Assembly: GCA_035633255.1 (NCBI GenBank)
Contig: DASQFD010000085.1
Span: 1-44,137, forward strand
DNA length: 44,137 nucleotides
Direction of reading: 5' to 3'
Source of the DNA: DASQFD01 sp035633255
GTDB taxonomy: Bacteria > Actinomycetota > Actinomycetes > Actinomycetales > Dermatophilaceae
Positions 21,362-28,470 of the stretch are shown piece by piece; the first letter of the stretch is position 1, and the number at the start of each line of letters is the position of its first letter. A program made the translations under genes and the position numbers. The notes below the pieces were generated by a model. The model did not search any database. It saw only the letters and a program-made list of their open reading frames with translations, and was not told the DNA's origin.

Positions 21362-23995
21362 GTGGGCGGTACGCGCACACCCGGTGTCCCCGTGGGCCAC
21401 GCGGGCGCCGACCGGCCGCTCCCCGTGGCGCCGCCGGTGGGGCTGAGCGGCGCCGAGGCGGCCACCCGCCTCGCCACGGACGGGCCGAACCGGCTGCCGC
21501 CCCCCGCACCCCCGCACCCGGTGCGCGAGCTGGCCCGGGAGATGGTGCACTTCTTCGCCCTCATGCTGTGGTTCGCGGCGGGCCTGGCGTGGTGGGCGCG
21601 GATGCCGACCCTCGCCGTCGCCATCGCCATCGTGGTGGTGCTCAACGGGGTGTTCGCGTTCGCCCAGGAGCACCGCGCCGAGCGCGCGGCCGCCCGTCTG
21701 GGGGACCTGCTCCCGCGCCGGGTGACCGTCCGGCGCGACGGGCGCCCCCGGGTCGTGGACGCCGCCGACCTCGTGGTGGGCGACGTCGTCCTGCTCCAGG
21801 CGGGGGACCGCGTCTCCGCGGACCTCGAGCTGGTCGCCGGCACCACGGTCAGCGTGGACGAGTCGCTGCTGACGGGGGAGAGCGTCGCCGTGGTGCGCGC
21901 CGAGGGGGAGGGGCTGCACGCCGGCACCCACGTGGTGCAGGGCCAGGGGGACGCCCTGGTGGTCGCCACCGGCTCCGCCACCCGGCTGGCGGCCATCGCC
22001 GCGGTGACGCAGAGCGTCGTGCGGCCGCGCAGCCCGCTGGCGCGCCAGCTCGACCGGGTGGTGCGGGTGGTCGCCGCCACGGCCGTGGTGGTCGGCGTCG
22101 TGTTCTTCGGTGTCTCGGTCGCGCTCGGGCGCTCCGGCGCCGAGAGCTTCCTGCTGGCGATCGGGGTCACGGTGGCGCTCGTGCCCGAGGGACTGTTGCC
22201 CACCGTGACCCTGTCGCTGTCCCGCGCGGCGCAGCGGATGGCGGAGCGCCAGGCCCTGGTCCGGCGCCTGGAGTCGGTCGAGACCCTGGGCTCGACCACC
22301 TACATCTGCACCGACAAGACCGGCACGCTCACCCGCAACGAGATGGCCGTGGTCCAGGTGTGGACGCCGGCCGGGACGGTCCTGGTCCACGGGCACGGCT
22401 ACGAGCCGGAGGCCGCCGTCAACGGGTCACCCGTCGCCGTCGCGGCGGCGGAACTGGCGGCGGACAGCGCCGCCCGATGCGCCCGCGACGCCCACGTGCG
22501 TCCGAACGCGGGATCCTGGGAGCCGGTGGGCGAGCCGATGGACGCGGCCATCGTGGTGCTGGCCGGGCGGCTCGGTGTCGGCGAGCCACCGCCCCTCCTG
22601 TCCCGCCTCGCCTTCGACCCGCGGCGGCGCCGGACCTCGGTGACCGACGACGCCGGCGTGCACGTGGTGGGGGCCTCGGACGCGGTGCTGCCGCTCTGCG
22701 TGGGCCTGGTCGGTGACGCGGCGGCCGTGGCGGTCGTGGAGATGGCCGCTCGCGGGCTGCGGGTGGTCGCCGTCGCCGCCCGGCCGGCGCCACCCCCGGG
22801 GGCGGACCCGGAACGGGACCTCCGCCTCCTCGGGCTCCTCGGCCTGCAGGACCCCCCGCGCGACGACGTCGCGGAGGCCATCGCCAGCTGCCGGACCGCG
22901 GGCATCCGGATCGCCATGGTCACCGGTGACCACCCCGTGACGGCGGTGGCCATCGCGCGTGAGGTGGGGCTCGTCCGCGGGGAGCCCCTCGTCCTCGAGG
23001 GCGCCGACCTGCCGGCGGGGGTGCCCGAGCTCGGGGCCCTTCTCGACCGGGACGACGTCGTGCTGGCCCGGGCGACACCGGAGGACAAGCTGCGCATCGC
23101 CGAGGCCCTCCAGGCGCGTGGCCACGTGGTGGCGATGACCGGCGACGGCGTCAACGACGGGCCGGCGCTGCGGGCCGCCGACATCGGGATCGCCATGGGC
23201 GCCTCGGGCACGGATGTTGCACGCGAGGCGGCGGACGTGGTGCTGCTCGACGACCACTTCGCGACCATCGTGGGAGCGGTCGAGCTGGGCCGGGCGACGT
23301 ACGCGAACATCCGCCGGTTCCTGACCTACCACCTGACCGACAACGTGGCCGAGCTGGCGCCGTTCCTGGTGTGGGCGCTGTCCGCCGGCGCAATCCCCCC
23401 GGCGCTGACCGTGCTGCAGGTGCTCGCCCTGGACATCGGCACCGACCTGCTGCCGGCGCTCGCGCTCGGTGCCGAACGGCCGACGAGGCGCGCCATGACC
23501 GGGCGGATGCAGGTGCGGTCCCTGGCGGACCGCCGGGTCCTGGTCCGGGCGTTCGGGGTGCTCGGCCCCGCGGAGGCGGTGTCCTCGCTCCTCGCCTTCG
23601 TGTGCGTGCTGTCGCTGGGTGGCTGGACCTGGGGCGTGCAGCCGAGCGCGGCGCTGCTCGCGACGGCGTCGGGGACGGCGTTCGCCGCGATCGTGCTCGG
23701 TCAGCTCGCCAACGCCTTCGCGTGCCGGAGCGAGACCCGGTCCGTGCTGCGCACCGGGTGGCGCGGCAACCGGCTGCTGCTGGGTGCGGTCGGCGTCGAG
23801 CTCGCGCTGCTGCTCGTCTTCCTCGGGCTGGCGCCGCTGGCCGAGCTGCTGGGGGGGCAGTGGCCGACGCCCCTCGGGTGGGCCCTGGCACTGCTCACGG
23901 TGCCGGTGGTGTGGTCCGCCGACGCCGTGCACAAGCGGCACCGGGCGCGCCGCTCGACCGCAGGCGCTGCGCGGGGTGCGGCGGGGGTGCGGTAG
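21362..23995 (+). CDS. P-type cation-transporting ATPase (P2-like)
   Basis: An 877-residue P-type ATPase. The actuator TGES is at 171-174, the phosphorylated Asp318 in DKTGT and the hinge TGDGVNDGPAL at 593-603. About ten membrane segments include VALVPEGLLPT in M4, which resembles P2 (Ca2+/Na+/K+/H+) pumps rather than heavy-metal pumps: there is no CPC motif and no N-terminal metal-binding domain. The transported ion is unknown. The start is uncertain. GTG at 21362 follows a TATCGT box (21349-21354) by 7 nt and has no ribosome site; GTG at 21353 or 21344 are alternatives. With ppk2 it separates dxr-rip1 from ispG. Confidence 0.88.
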   Translation: MGGTRTPGVPVGHAGADRPLPVAPPVGLSGAEAATRLATDGPNRLPPPAPPHPVRELAREMVHFFALMLWFAAGLAWWARMPTLAVAIAIVVVLNGVFAFAQEHRAERAAARLGDLLPRRVTVRRDGRPRVVDAADLVVGDVVLLQAGDRVSADLELVAGTTVSVDESLLTGESVAVVRAEGEGLHAGTHVVQGQGDALVVATGSATRLAAIAAVTQSVVRPRSPLARQLDRVVRVVAATAVVVGVVFFGVSVALGRSGAESFLLAIGVTVALVPEGLLPTVTLSLSRAAQRMAERQALVRRLESVETLGSTTYICTDKTGTLTRNEMAVVQVWTPAGTVLVHGHGYEPEAAVNGSPVAVAAAELAADSAARCARDAHVRPNAGSWEPVGEPMDAAIVVLAGRLGVGEPPPLLSRLAFDPRRRRTSVTDDAGVHVVGASDAVLPLCVGLVGDAAAVAVVEMAARGLRVVAVAARPAPPPGADPERDLRLLGLLGLQDPPRDDVAEAIASCRTAGIRIAMVTGDHPVTAVAIAREVGLVRGEPLVLEGADLPAGVPELGALLDRDDVVLARATPEDKLRIAEALQARGHVVAMTGDGVNDGPALRAADIGIAMGASGTDVAREAADVVLLDDHFATIVGAVELGRATYANIRRFLTYHLTDNVAELAPFLVWALSAGAIPPALTVLQVLALDIGTDLLPALALGAERPTRRAMTGRMQVRSLADRRVLVRAFGVLGPAEAVSSLLAFVCVLSLGGWTWGVQPSAALLATASGTAFAAIVLGQLANAFACRSETRSVLRTGWRGNRLLLGAVGVELALLLVFLGLAPLAELLGGQWPTPLGWALALLTVPVVWSADAVHKRHRARRSTAGAARGAAGVR

Positions 23996-24040
23996 GCCGG
24001 ACCCGCCCCTCTCCGGCCAGCGATCCGGGCCGTGCCCTGT

Positions 24041-24089
24041 CGACGGCATACCGAGCTGACCGGGCGGAGCCCTGCGACGGCATACCGAG
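24041..24089. repeat. 15-bp direct repeat carrying the GGCATAC word
   Basis: CGACGGCATACCGAG occurs at 24041-24055 and 24075-24089, 34 bp apart (about three helical turns), in the 124-bp gap before ispG. The second copy ends 19 bp before the -10-like box. It could be a regulatory pair or two members of the genome-wide word family. Confidence 0.75.
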
Positions 24090-24107
24090 GGGACCCGGAC
24101 GCTGGGC

Positions 24108-24113
24108 GATACT
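24108..24113 (+). promoter_or_regulatory. -10-like box of ispG
   Basis: GATACT lies 6 nt before the ispG ATG at 24120, with GGAGG overlapping the spacer. The geometry predicts a leaderless or nearly leaderless transcript. No firm -35 was seen. Confidence 0.45.
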
Positions 24114-24119
24114 GGAGGC

Positions 24120-25280
24120 ATGAGCGTCTCCCTCGGCATGCCCGCCCTGCCCGCCCCGGTCCTGGCAGCGCGGCGGGCCACGCGCAAGATCCGGGTGGGC
24201 AAGGTTGAGGTGGGCGGTGACGCGCCCATCTCGGTGCAGTCGATGTGCACGACCCCGACCACCGACATCGACGCGACCCTGCAGCAGATCGCCGAGCTCA
24301 CCGCCTCCGGGTGCGACATCGTCCGGGTCGCGTGCCCGAGCCAGGACGACGCCGACGCGCTGCCGGTGATCGCCCGCAAGAGCCAGATCCCGGTCATCGC
24401 CGACATCCACTTCCAGCCGAAGTACGTCTACGCCGCCATCGACGCCGGCTGCGCGGCCGTGCGCGTCAACCCGGGCAACATCCGGCAGTTCGACGACCAG
24501 GTGGGGGAGATCGCCCGGCGCGCGAGGGAGGCGGGGGTCTCCATCCGGATCGGCGTCAACGCCGGCTCGCTGGACAAGCGCCTGCTCGCCAAGTACGGCA
24601 AGCCGACGGCGGAGGCGCTGGTGGAGTCGGCGGTGTGGGAGGCGGGCCTCTTCGAGGAGCACGACTTCCACGACTTCAAGATCTCCGTCAAGCACAACGA
24701 CCCGGTCGTCATGGTGCGCGCCTACGAGCTGCTGGCCGAGCGGGGGGACTGGCCGCTGCACCTCGGGGTCACCGAGGCCGGCCCCGCGTTCCAGGGCACG
24801 ATCAAGTCCTCGGTGGCGTTCGGGGCGCTGCTCTCCCGCGGCATCGGCGACACGATCCGCGTCTCGCTCTCCGCCCCGCCGGTCGAGGAGGTCAAGGTCG
24901 GCAACGCCATCCTCCAGTCGCTCAACCTCAAGCCGCGAAAGCTCGAGATCGTCTCCTGCCCCTCGTGCGGGCGGGCGCAGGTCGACGTCTACACTCTCGC
25001 CGACGAGGTGACGGCCGGGCTCGAGGGGCTGACGGTGCCGCTGCGCGTGGCGGTCATGGGCTGCGTGGTCAACGGCCCGGGGGAGGCGCGGGAGGCCGAC
25101 CTCGGGGTGGCGTCGGGCAACGGCAAGGGCCAGATCTTCGTCAAGGGCGAGGTGGTCAAGACGGTGCCGGAGAGCCAGATCGTCGAGACCCTCATCGAGG
25201 AGGCGATGCGGATCGCCGAGGAGATGGGGGAGCCGGTGGACGACGCCGCTCCCGCTGGTCCCGTCGTCTCCGTGAGCTGA
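24120..25280 (+). CDS. ispG: 4-hydroxy-3-methylbut-2-enyl diphosphate synthase (flavodoxin)
   Basis: A 386-residue IspG (GcpE), the [4Fe-4S] enzyme that converts MEcPP to HMBPP in the MEP pathway. The TIM-barrel part has VGGDAPISVQSM, VIADIHFQPKYV and RVNPGNI. The cluster ligands are Cys280 and Cys283 (CPSCGR), Cys315 (GCVVNGPGE) and probably Glu322. All are intact. It acts after Dxr from the same locus. The next gene is the DUF4081-type GNAT, the same order as around dxr/gcpE in Mycobacterium. A family-2 hairpin follows the stop by about 10 nt. Confidence 0.96.
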   Translation: MSVSLGMPALPAPVLAARRATRKIRVGKVEVGGDAPISVQSMCTTPTTDIDATLQQIAELTASGCDIVRVACPSQDDADALPVIARKSQIPVIADIHFQPKYVYAAIDAGCAAVRVNPGNIRQFDDQVGEIARRAREAGVSIRIGVNAGSLDKRLLAKYGKPTAEALVESAVWEAGLFEEHDFHDFKISVKHNDPVVMVRAYELLAERGDWPLHLGVTEAGPAFQGTIKSSVAFGALLSRGIGDTIRVSLSAPPVEEVKVGNAILQSLNLKPRKLEIVSCPSCGRAQVDVYTLADEVTAGLEGLTVPLRVAVMGCVVNGPGEAREADLGVASGNGKGQIFVKGEVVKTVPESQIVETLIEEAMRIAEEMGEPVDDAAPAGPVVSVS

Positions 25281-25291
25281 GGGCCCAGCGA

Positions 25292-25348
25292 CTGGGTGAA
25301 CGCGGCTGGGTGGACGTGGTGTGGTCATCACCCCACCTAACCCACCCA
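25292..25348. repeat. family-2 hairpin repeat, copy 2 (after ispG)
   Basis: CTGGGTGAACG begins at 25292, shared with copy 1. TGGGTGG (25307-25313) pairs with CCACCCA (25342-25348) around an inner GGTG/CACC stem. It lies just after ispG and is terminator-like without a T-tract. The central loop is in the inverse orientation relative to copy 1 (TCATCACC against GGTGATGA). Confidence 0.7.
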
Positions 25349-25471
25349 CGAGCCAGGGGTCTCTGTGCCCCGAGCATCCCGCCCCCTCGGCATCCTCCTG
25401 GCGGGCGGCCGGCATACCGGGCGGTTGGTTGGCGACGGGAGCGTGCGACGTACGGTCGCGGGCCGGAGCCC

Positions 25472-25477
25472 TACGCT
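25472..25477 (+). promoter_or_regulatory. -10-like box of the DUF4081-type GNAT gene
   Basis: TACGCT ends 6 nt before the GTG at 25484. There is no ribosome site, so a leaderless mRNA is likely. The same hexamer precedes vapB. Confidence 0.45.
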
Positions 25478-25483
25478 GGTCGC

Positions 25484-26329
25484 GTGCTCCGCACTCGCAG
25501 CCCGGTGCGTCCGCTGACCCCGGCGGACCGTGACGCCGCGCTCGAGCTGTGCGCGACCGACATCGCCCGCAACGTCTTCGTCGCCGCCCGCATCCTCGAG
25601 ACCAGCCGTTCGGGCTCGCTCGGGACGGTGCTCGGGCACCGGCCCGACGGGACGCTGGACGCGATCTGCTGGGCCAGCGCCAACGTCTCGCCGGTGCACA
25701 CGAGCGCCGAGAGCCGGCTGGCGTTCGCCGAGCGGATGCGCCGGTGGCGGGGCCGGTGCGCGTCGATCCTGGGGCCCAGGGACGAGGTCGCCGACCTGTG
25801 GGGGCAGCTCGAGCCGATGTGGGGTCCGGCGCGCACCGTGCGGGCCAGCCAGCCGCTCATGGTGACCAGCACGCCCCCGTCGGTGCTCGGCGTGCCGCTG
25901 GACGAGCGGGTCCGCCCGGCCCGGGCCGACGAGGTCGACGCGGTGCTCCCTGCCGCGGCCCACATGTTCACCGCGGAGATCGGCTACCCGCCCTTCGTCG
26001 GGAGCAGCCGCAGCTACCGCGCCTCGCTCGCCGCGCTCATCGCCCGGGACCGGACCTACGTCGTCATGGACGGGGGCGAGGTGGTCTTCAAGGCGGACGT
26101 CGGCAGCGTGGCGCTGGGGTGCGCGCAGCTGCAGGGGGTGTGGCTCACCCCGCGGCTGCGCGGGCAGGGGTGCTCGGTGCCCATGTTGGCCACCGTCGTC
26201 GAGCACCTCATGGCCGGACCGGCGCCGCTGGTCACCCTCTACGTCAACGACTTCAACGCCCCTGCCCGGGCCGCGTACGAGCGGCTCGGGTTCCGCACGG
26301 TCGGGGAGTTCAGCACGGTCCTCATGTGA
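25484..26329 (+). CDS. GNAT acetyltransferase with DUF4081-type N-terminus
   Basis: A 281-residue protein in the position and of the size of the conserved actinobacterial gene after ispG (Rv2867c in M. tuberculosis). The N-terminal half (RPLTPADRDAALELC, then ICWASANVSPV) matches the DUF4081-like partner domain. The C-terminal half is a GNAT domain with the acetyl-CoA loop TPRLRGQGCSVPML and the NDFNAPARAAYERLGF motif. The substrate is unknown. The GTG start is preceded at 6 nt by a -10-like TACGCT. Strong hairpins follow the stop. Confidence 0.85.
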   Translation: MLRTRSPVRPLTPADRDAALELCATDIARNVFVAARILETSRSGSLGTVLGHRPDGTLDAICWASANVSPVHTSAESRLAFAERMRRWRGRCASILGPRDEVADLWGQLEPMWGPARTVRASQPLMVTSTPPSVLGVPLDERVRPARADEVDAVLPAAAHMFTAEIGYPPFVGSSRSYRASLAALIARDRTYVVMDGGEVVFKADVGSVALGCAQLQGVWLTPRLRGQGCSVPMLATVVEHLMAGPAPLVTLYVNDFNAPARAAYERLGFRTVGEFSTVLM

Positions 26330-26336
26330 GCATCGG

Positions 26337-26389
26337 CCGGGGCGTCAGCCCCGGGGGCGGAAGCACACCCCCCGCCGGTGCAGGGGGTG
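26337..26389. terminator. double hairpin between convergent genes
   Basis: CCGGGGC/GCCCCGG with a 4-nt GTCA loop (26337-26354) begins 7 nt after the GNAT stop. A second stem, CACCCCC/GGGGGTG (26366-26372 with 26383-26389), follows. They lie between two convergent genes (GNAT plus, VOC minus) and can serve both directions. No T-tract is present, as is common in GC-rich actinobacteria. Confidence 0.65.
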
Positions 26390-26475
26390 CCGCCGGTAGG
26401 GCGGCCCAGGGGTGATGCGTCCCGGACGCGGCACGCCGGGCGGCCCGGGCGGGTGGCCCGAACGGCTCGCGGGCC

Positions 26476-26892
26476 CTACTCCTCGCCGGGGGTCGCGCCG
26501 ATGTTGACCATCCAGGGGACGCCGAAGCGGTCCACGAGCATCCCGAACTCGTCGCCCCACATCTGCTTCTCCAGCGGCAAGGTGACCGTCGCGCCGTCGG
26601 AGAGGCCCTCCCAGTAGCGGCGCAGCTCCTCCCCGCCGCTCAGCGACACGGAGATGCCGCCGTGCGGCAGTGCACCCCCCTCGCTGCCCGGCGGCAGGTC
26701 CGAGGCCATGAGGACGAAGCCGTCCGGGGTCTCGAGGTGAGCGTGCATGACACCGTCCGCGCCGGGGCCGTCCATGCCGAACTCGCCGAACGTCGAGACG
26801 GTCAGGTCCCCACCGAGGACCTGCTGGTAGAACGTCATCGCCTCGCGGGTGGTCCCGTCGAAGTTGAGGTACGGGTTGAGCCGTGCGGCCAT
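26476..26892 (-). CDS. VOC-superfamily protein (PhnB/glyoxalase-like)
   Basis: A 138-residue protein of the vicinal-oxygen-chelate fold, PhnB-like subfamily. It has NPYLNFDGTTREAMTFYQQVLGG at the N-terminus, GVMHAHLETPDGFVLMASD in the middle and the C-terminal WGDEFGMLVDRFGVPWMVN, a hallmark of these proteins. Members occur with metals or as small-molecule binders; no substrate can be assigned. The ATG at 26892 has a good GAGGGGAAG ribosome site. A -10-like TAGCGT lies at 26926-26931 in the region shared with the DoxX-like gene. Confidence 0.88.
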   Translation of the reverse strand: MAARLNPYLNFDGTTREAMTFYQQVLGGDLTVSTFGEFGMDGPGADGVMHAHLETPDGFVLMASDLPPGSEGGALPHGGISVSLSGGEELRRYWEGLSDGATVTLPLEKQMWGDEFGMLVDRFGVPWMVNIGATPGEE

Positions 26893-26925
26893 CGAACTTC
26901 CCCTCTCTGCCACTCGATCCGCACG

Positions 26926-26931
26926 ACGCTA
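26926..26931 (-). promoter_or_regulatory. -10-like box of the VOC gene
   Basis: TAGCGT on the minus strand, 33 nt upstream of the ATG, leaves room for a leader with the GAGGGGAAG site. It lies in a 176-bp divergent gap. Confidence 0.4.
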
Positions 26932-27057
26932 CGCCCGCCTGCCGGGGCTGTCACCGGACCCGGGTCCCGACGGGGCCCAGCTCCGCCCCGGGCCACCCCG
27001 GGCGCGCCCGGACACATCCACGCGATGACGTGAACCATCTGTCACCCGAAGCCGTGT

Positions 27058-27063
27058 CAGGAT
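27058..27063 (+). promoter_or_regulatory. -10-like box of the DoxX-like gene
   Basis: CAGGAT lies 5 nt before the ATG at 27069, again without a ribosome site. The same hexamer precedes the amylosucrase-like gene by 6 nt. Confidence 0.4.
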
Positions 27064-27068
27064 GGCGT

Positions 27069-27473
27069 ATGCCGTCCGCCCGCCCCCCTGCCGACCTCAC
27101 CAAGGACGTGGCCGGGCTGGCCGCGGCGTTCCTCATCTCGGGGACGACCCACCTGGTCCGGCCGCAGGTCTTCGAGCCGATCGTGCCGCGTGCCCTGCCG
27201 CGCAGGCGCGAGCTGGTCTACGCCTCCGGAGTCGTCGAGCTGCTGTGCGCGGCCGGTCTGCTGCTGCCCCGCACCCGCTCGGCGGCCGGGCTGGCGAGCG
27301 CGGCCCTGCTCCTCGCGGTCTTCCCGGCCAACGTGCAGATGGCCGTGACGCACGGGCGCCGAGCCCGCCGCCGGAAGGACGCCGCGTCGGCAGCGGGGTT
27401 CGCCGCGACCCTGGCCCGCCTGCCGCTGCAGTGGCCGATGATCCGCATCGCGCTTCGCGCCGCGGGGCGCTGA
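27069..27473 (+). CDS. DoxX-like small membrane protein
   Basis: A 134-residue protein with about four membrane segments (VAGLAAAFLISGTTHLV, then LVYASGVVELLCAAGLLLP, LASAALLLAVFPANVQMAV and a last one near LPLQWPMIRIAL). The GTTHLVRPQVFEPIVP and FPANVQMA segments resemble the DoxX/DUF6790-like group. Function is unknown; related proteins have been linked to thiol or oxidative stress. The ATG overlaps a GTATGCC word. The next gene starts 13 nt after the stop, so the two are probably co-transcribed. Confidence 0.75.
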   Translation: MPSARPPADLTKDVAGLAAAFLISGTTHLVRPQVFEPIVPRALPRRRELVYASGVVELLCAAGLLLPRTRSAAGLASAALLLAVFPANVQMAVTHGRRARRRKDAASAAGFAATLARLPLQWPMIRIALRAAGR

Positions 27474-27486
27474 GGGGCCGACGGAC

Positions 27487-28368
27487 GTGCCATCGCTGGA
27501 GTGGTCCCCCCTGACCCGCGCCGACCTCGACGACCTGCTGGACCTCGCGACCGACTGCCTCGCCCACGACGGCGGGCTGCCCCAGCTCGCGACGCCCGAG
27601 TACCTCGAGCGGTTGTTCCTCAGCGGCGAGGGGATCGGGGGCCGCGAGGACACCGGCGACCTGGTGGCCGCGGGCGGGCTCTCCTGGGACGGCAGCATGC
27701 GCCGCACGGCGAGCGGGCTCGTCGCCCCGTCACTGCGCCGGCAGGGTGTCGGCGAGGAGCTGGTCCGCTGGTGCCGCGCGCAGGCCGAGAACCAGCCGCT
27801 GCGGGCACTGGTCGAGAACGTCTCACCCGAGGCGGAGGCCCTGCTCACCGAGGCGGGCATGCGCCGGGTCTTCGCCGAGACGGTGATGCGCCACCGGCTG
27901 CGCCACATCCCCACGGTGCCGCTCCCGGACGGACTGCGGACCGAGGCGTTCGGGGAGGCGACCGCGGGGGCGTTCCACACGGCATACCGGAGGTCGTTCG
28001 CGGACCGCCCGGGCTTCCCGAACACGCCCATGGAGGAGTGGCTGGTGTGGCTCCGCTCCGACCCGGACTTCACCCCCAAGCACTCCCGCGTGGCGCTCGC
28101 CGCCGACGGCGAGCCGGTCGGCTTCGTCACCCTCGCCGGGGACTGGATCGAGCAGGTCGGGGTGGTGCCGGAGCACCGGGGCCGGGGGCTCGGGGCGCAC
28201 CTCGTCGTCCGGTCCCTGCGGCTCATGCGGCGCGAGGGCTATGACACGGCGTGGCTCTGCGTCAACGTCGACAACCCCTCCCGGGAGCTGTACGAGCGCC
28301 TGGGCTTTCGGGCCAGCGGCACGCGGGCCCGCTACGAGGACCTCACGGCTCACCCACCCGAGGAGTGA
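27487..28368 (+). CDS. tandem-GNAT acetyltransferase
   Basis: A 293-residue protein with two GNAT-like halves. The N-terminal half has a recognisable LRRQGVGEELVRWCR acetyl-CoA loop, and the C-terminal half has VVPEHRGRGLGAHLVV and the late NVDNPSRELYERLGF. The layout recalls mycothiol synthase (MshD) and related two-domain acetyltransferases, but MshD-specific identity cannot be claimed. The GTG start at 27487 follows the DoxX-like gene by 13 nt. A GC hairpin follows directly after the stop (28369-28383). Confidence 0.82.
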   Translation: MPSLEWSPLTRADLDDLLDLATDCLAHDGGLPQLATPEYLERLFLSGEGIGGREDTGDLVAAGGLSWDGSMRRTASGLVAPSLRRQGVGEELVRWCRAQAENQPLRALVENVSPEAEALLTEAGMRRVFAETVMRHRLRHIPTVPLPDGLRTEAFGEATAGAFHTAYRRSFADRPGFPNTPMEEWLVWLRSDPDFTPKHSRVALAADGEPVGFVTLAGDWIEQVGVVPEHRGRGLGAHLVVRSLRLMRREGYDTAWLCVNVDNPSRELYERLGFRASGTRARYEDLTAHPPEE

Positions 28369-28383
28369 GGCGGCCGGGCCGCC
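28369..28383 (+). terminator. hairpin directly after the tandem-GNAT gene
   Basis: GGCGG-CCGGG-CCGCC begins at the first base after the TGA stop. It has a 5-bp stem and 5-nt loop (longer pairing is possible with a tighter loop). A C-run, not a T-run, follows. It probably separates this unit from proS. Confidence 0.45.
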
Positions 28384-28430
28384 CCCCACGCGGGCGTCAT
28401 CGGTGGTCCGGTGGGGACCCGCGCCGTCGT

Positions 28431-28436
28431 TATCCT
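28431..28436 (+). promoter_or_regulatory. possible -10 box of proS
   Basis: TATCCT lies 34 nt upstream of the GTG start, followed by the GAGGAG ribosome site (28458-28463). The -35 region is not convincing. Confidence 0.35.
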
Positions 28437-28470
28437 TGGCCCGATCCCCCGACCCCCGAGGAGCACCCCT

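Noticed and set aside
20564..23995. Very long open frame extending the P-type ATPase upstream through ppk2
   Set aside because: The first ~265 residues are antisense to ppk2 and have no ATPase-like sequence; long spurious frames are expected at this GC content.
24245..26329. Long plus-strand frame through ispG into the GNAT gene
   Set aside because: The first part is an Arg/Gly/Pro-rich shadow of ispG; only the part after 25484 matches a protein family.
27487..28368. Mycothiol synthase MshD
   Set aside because: The two-GNAT layout is similar but I cannot identify MshD-specific residues, so only the family is given.
28369..28470. T-box riboswitch upstream of proS
   Set aside because: The leader is only ~100 nt including a hairpin, with no T-box or specifier-loop sequence visible.
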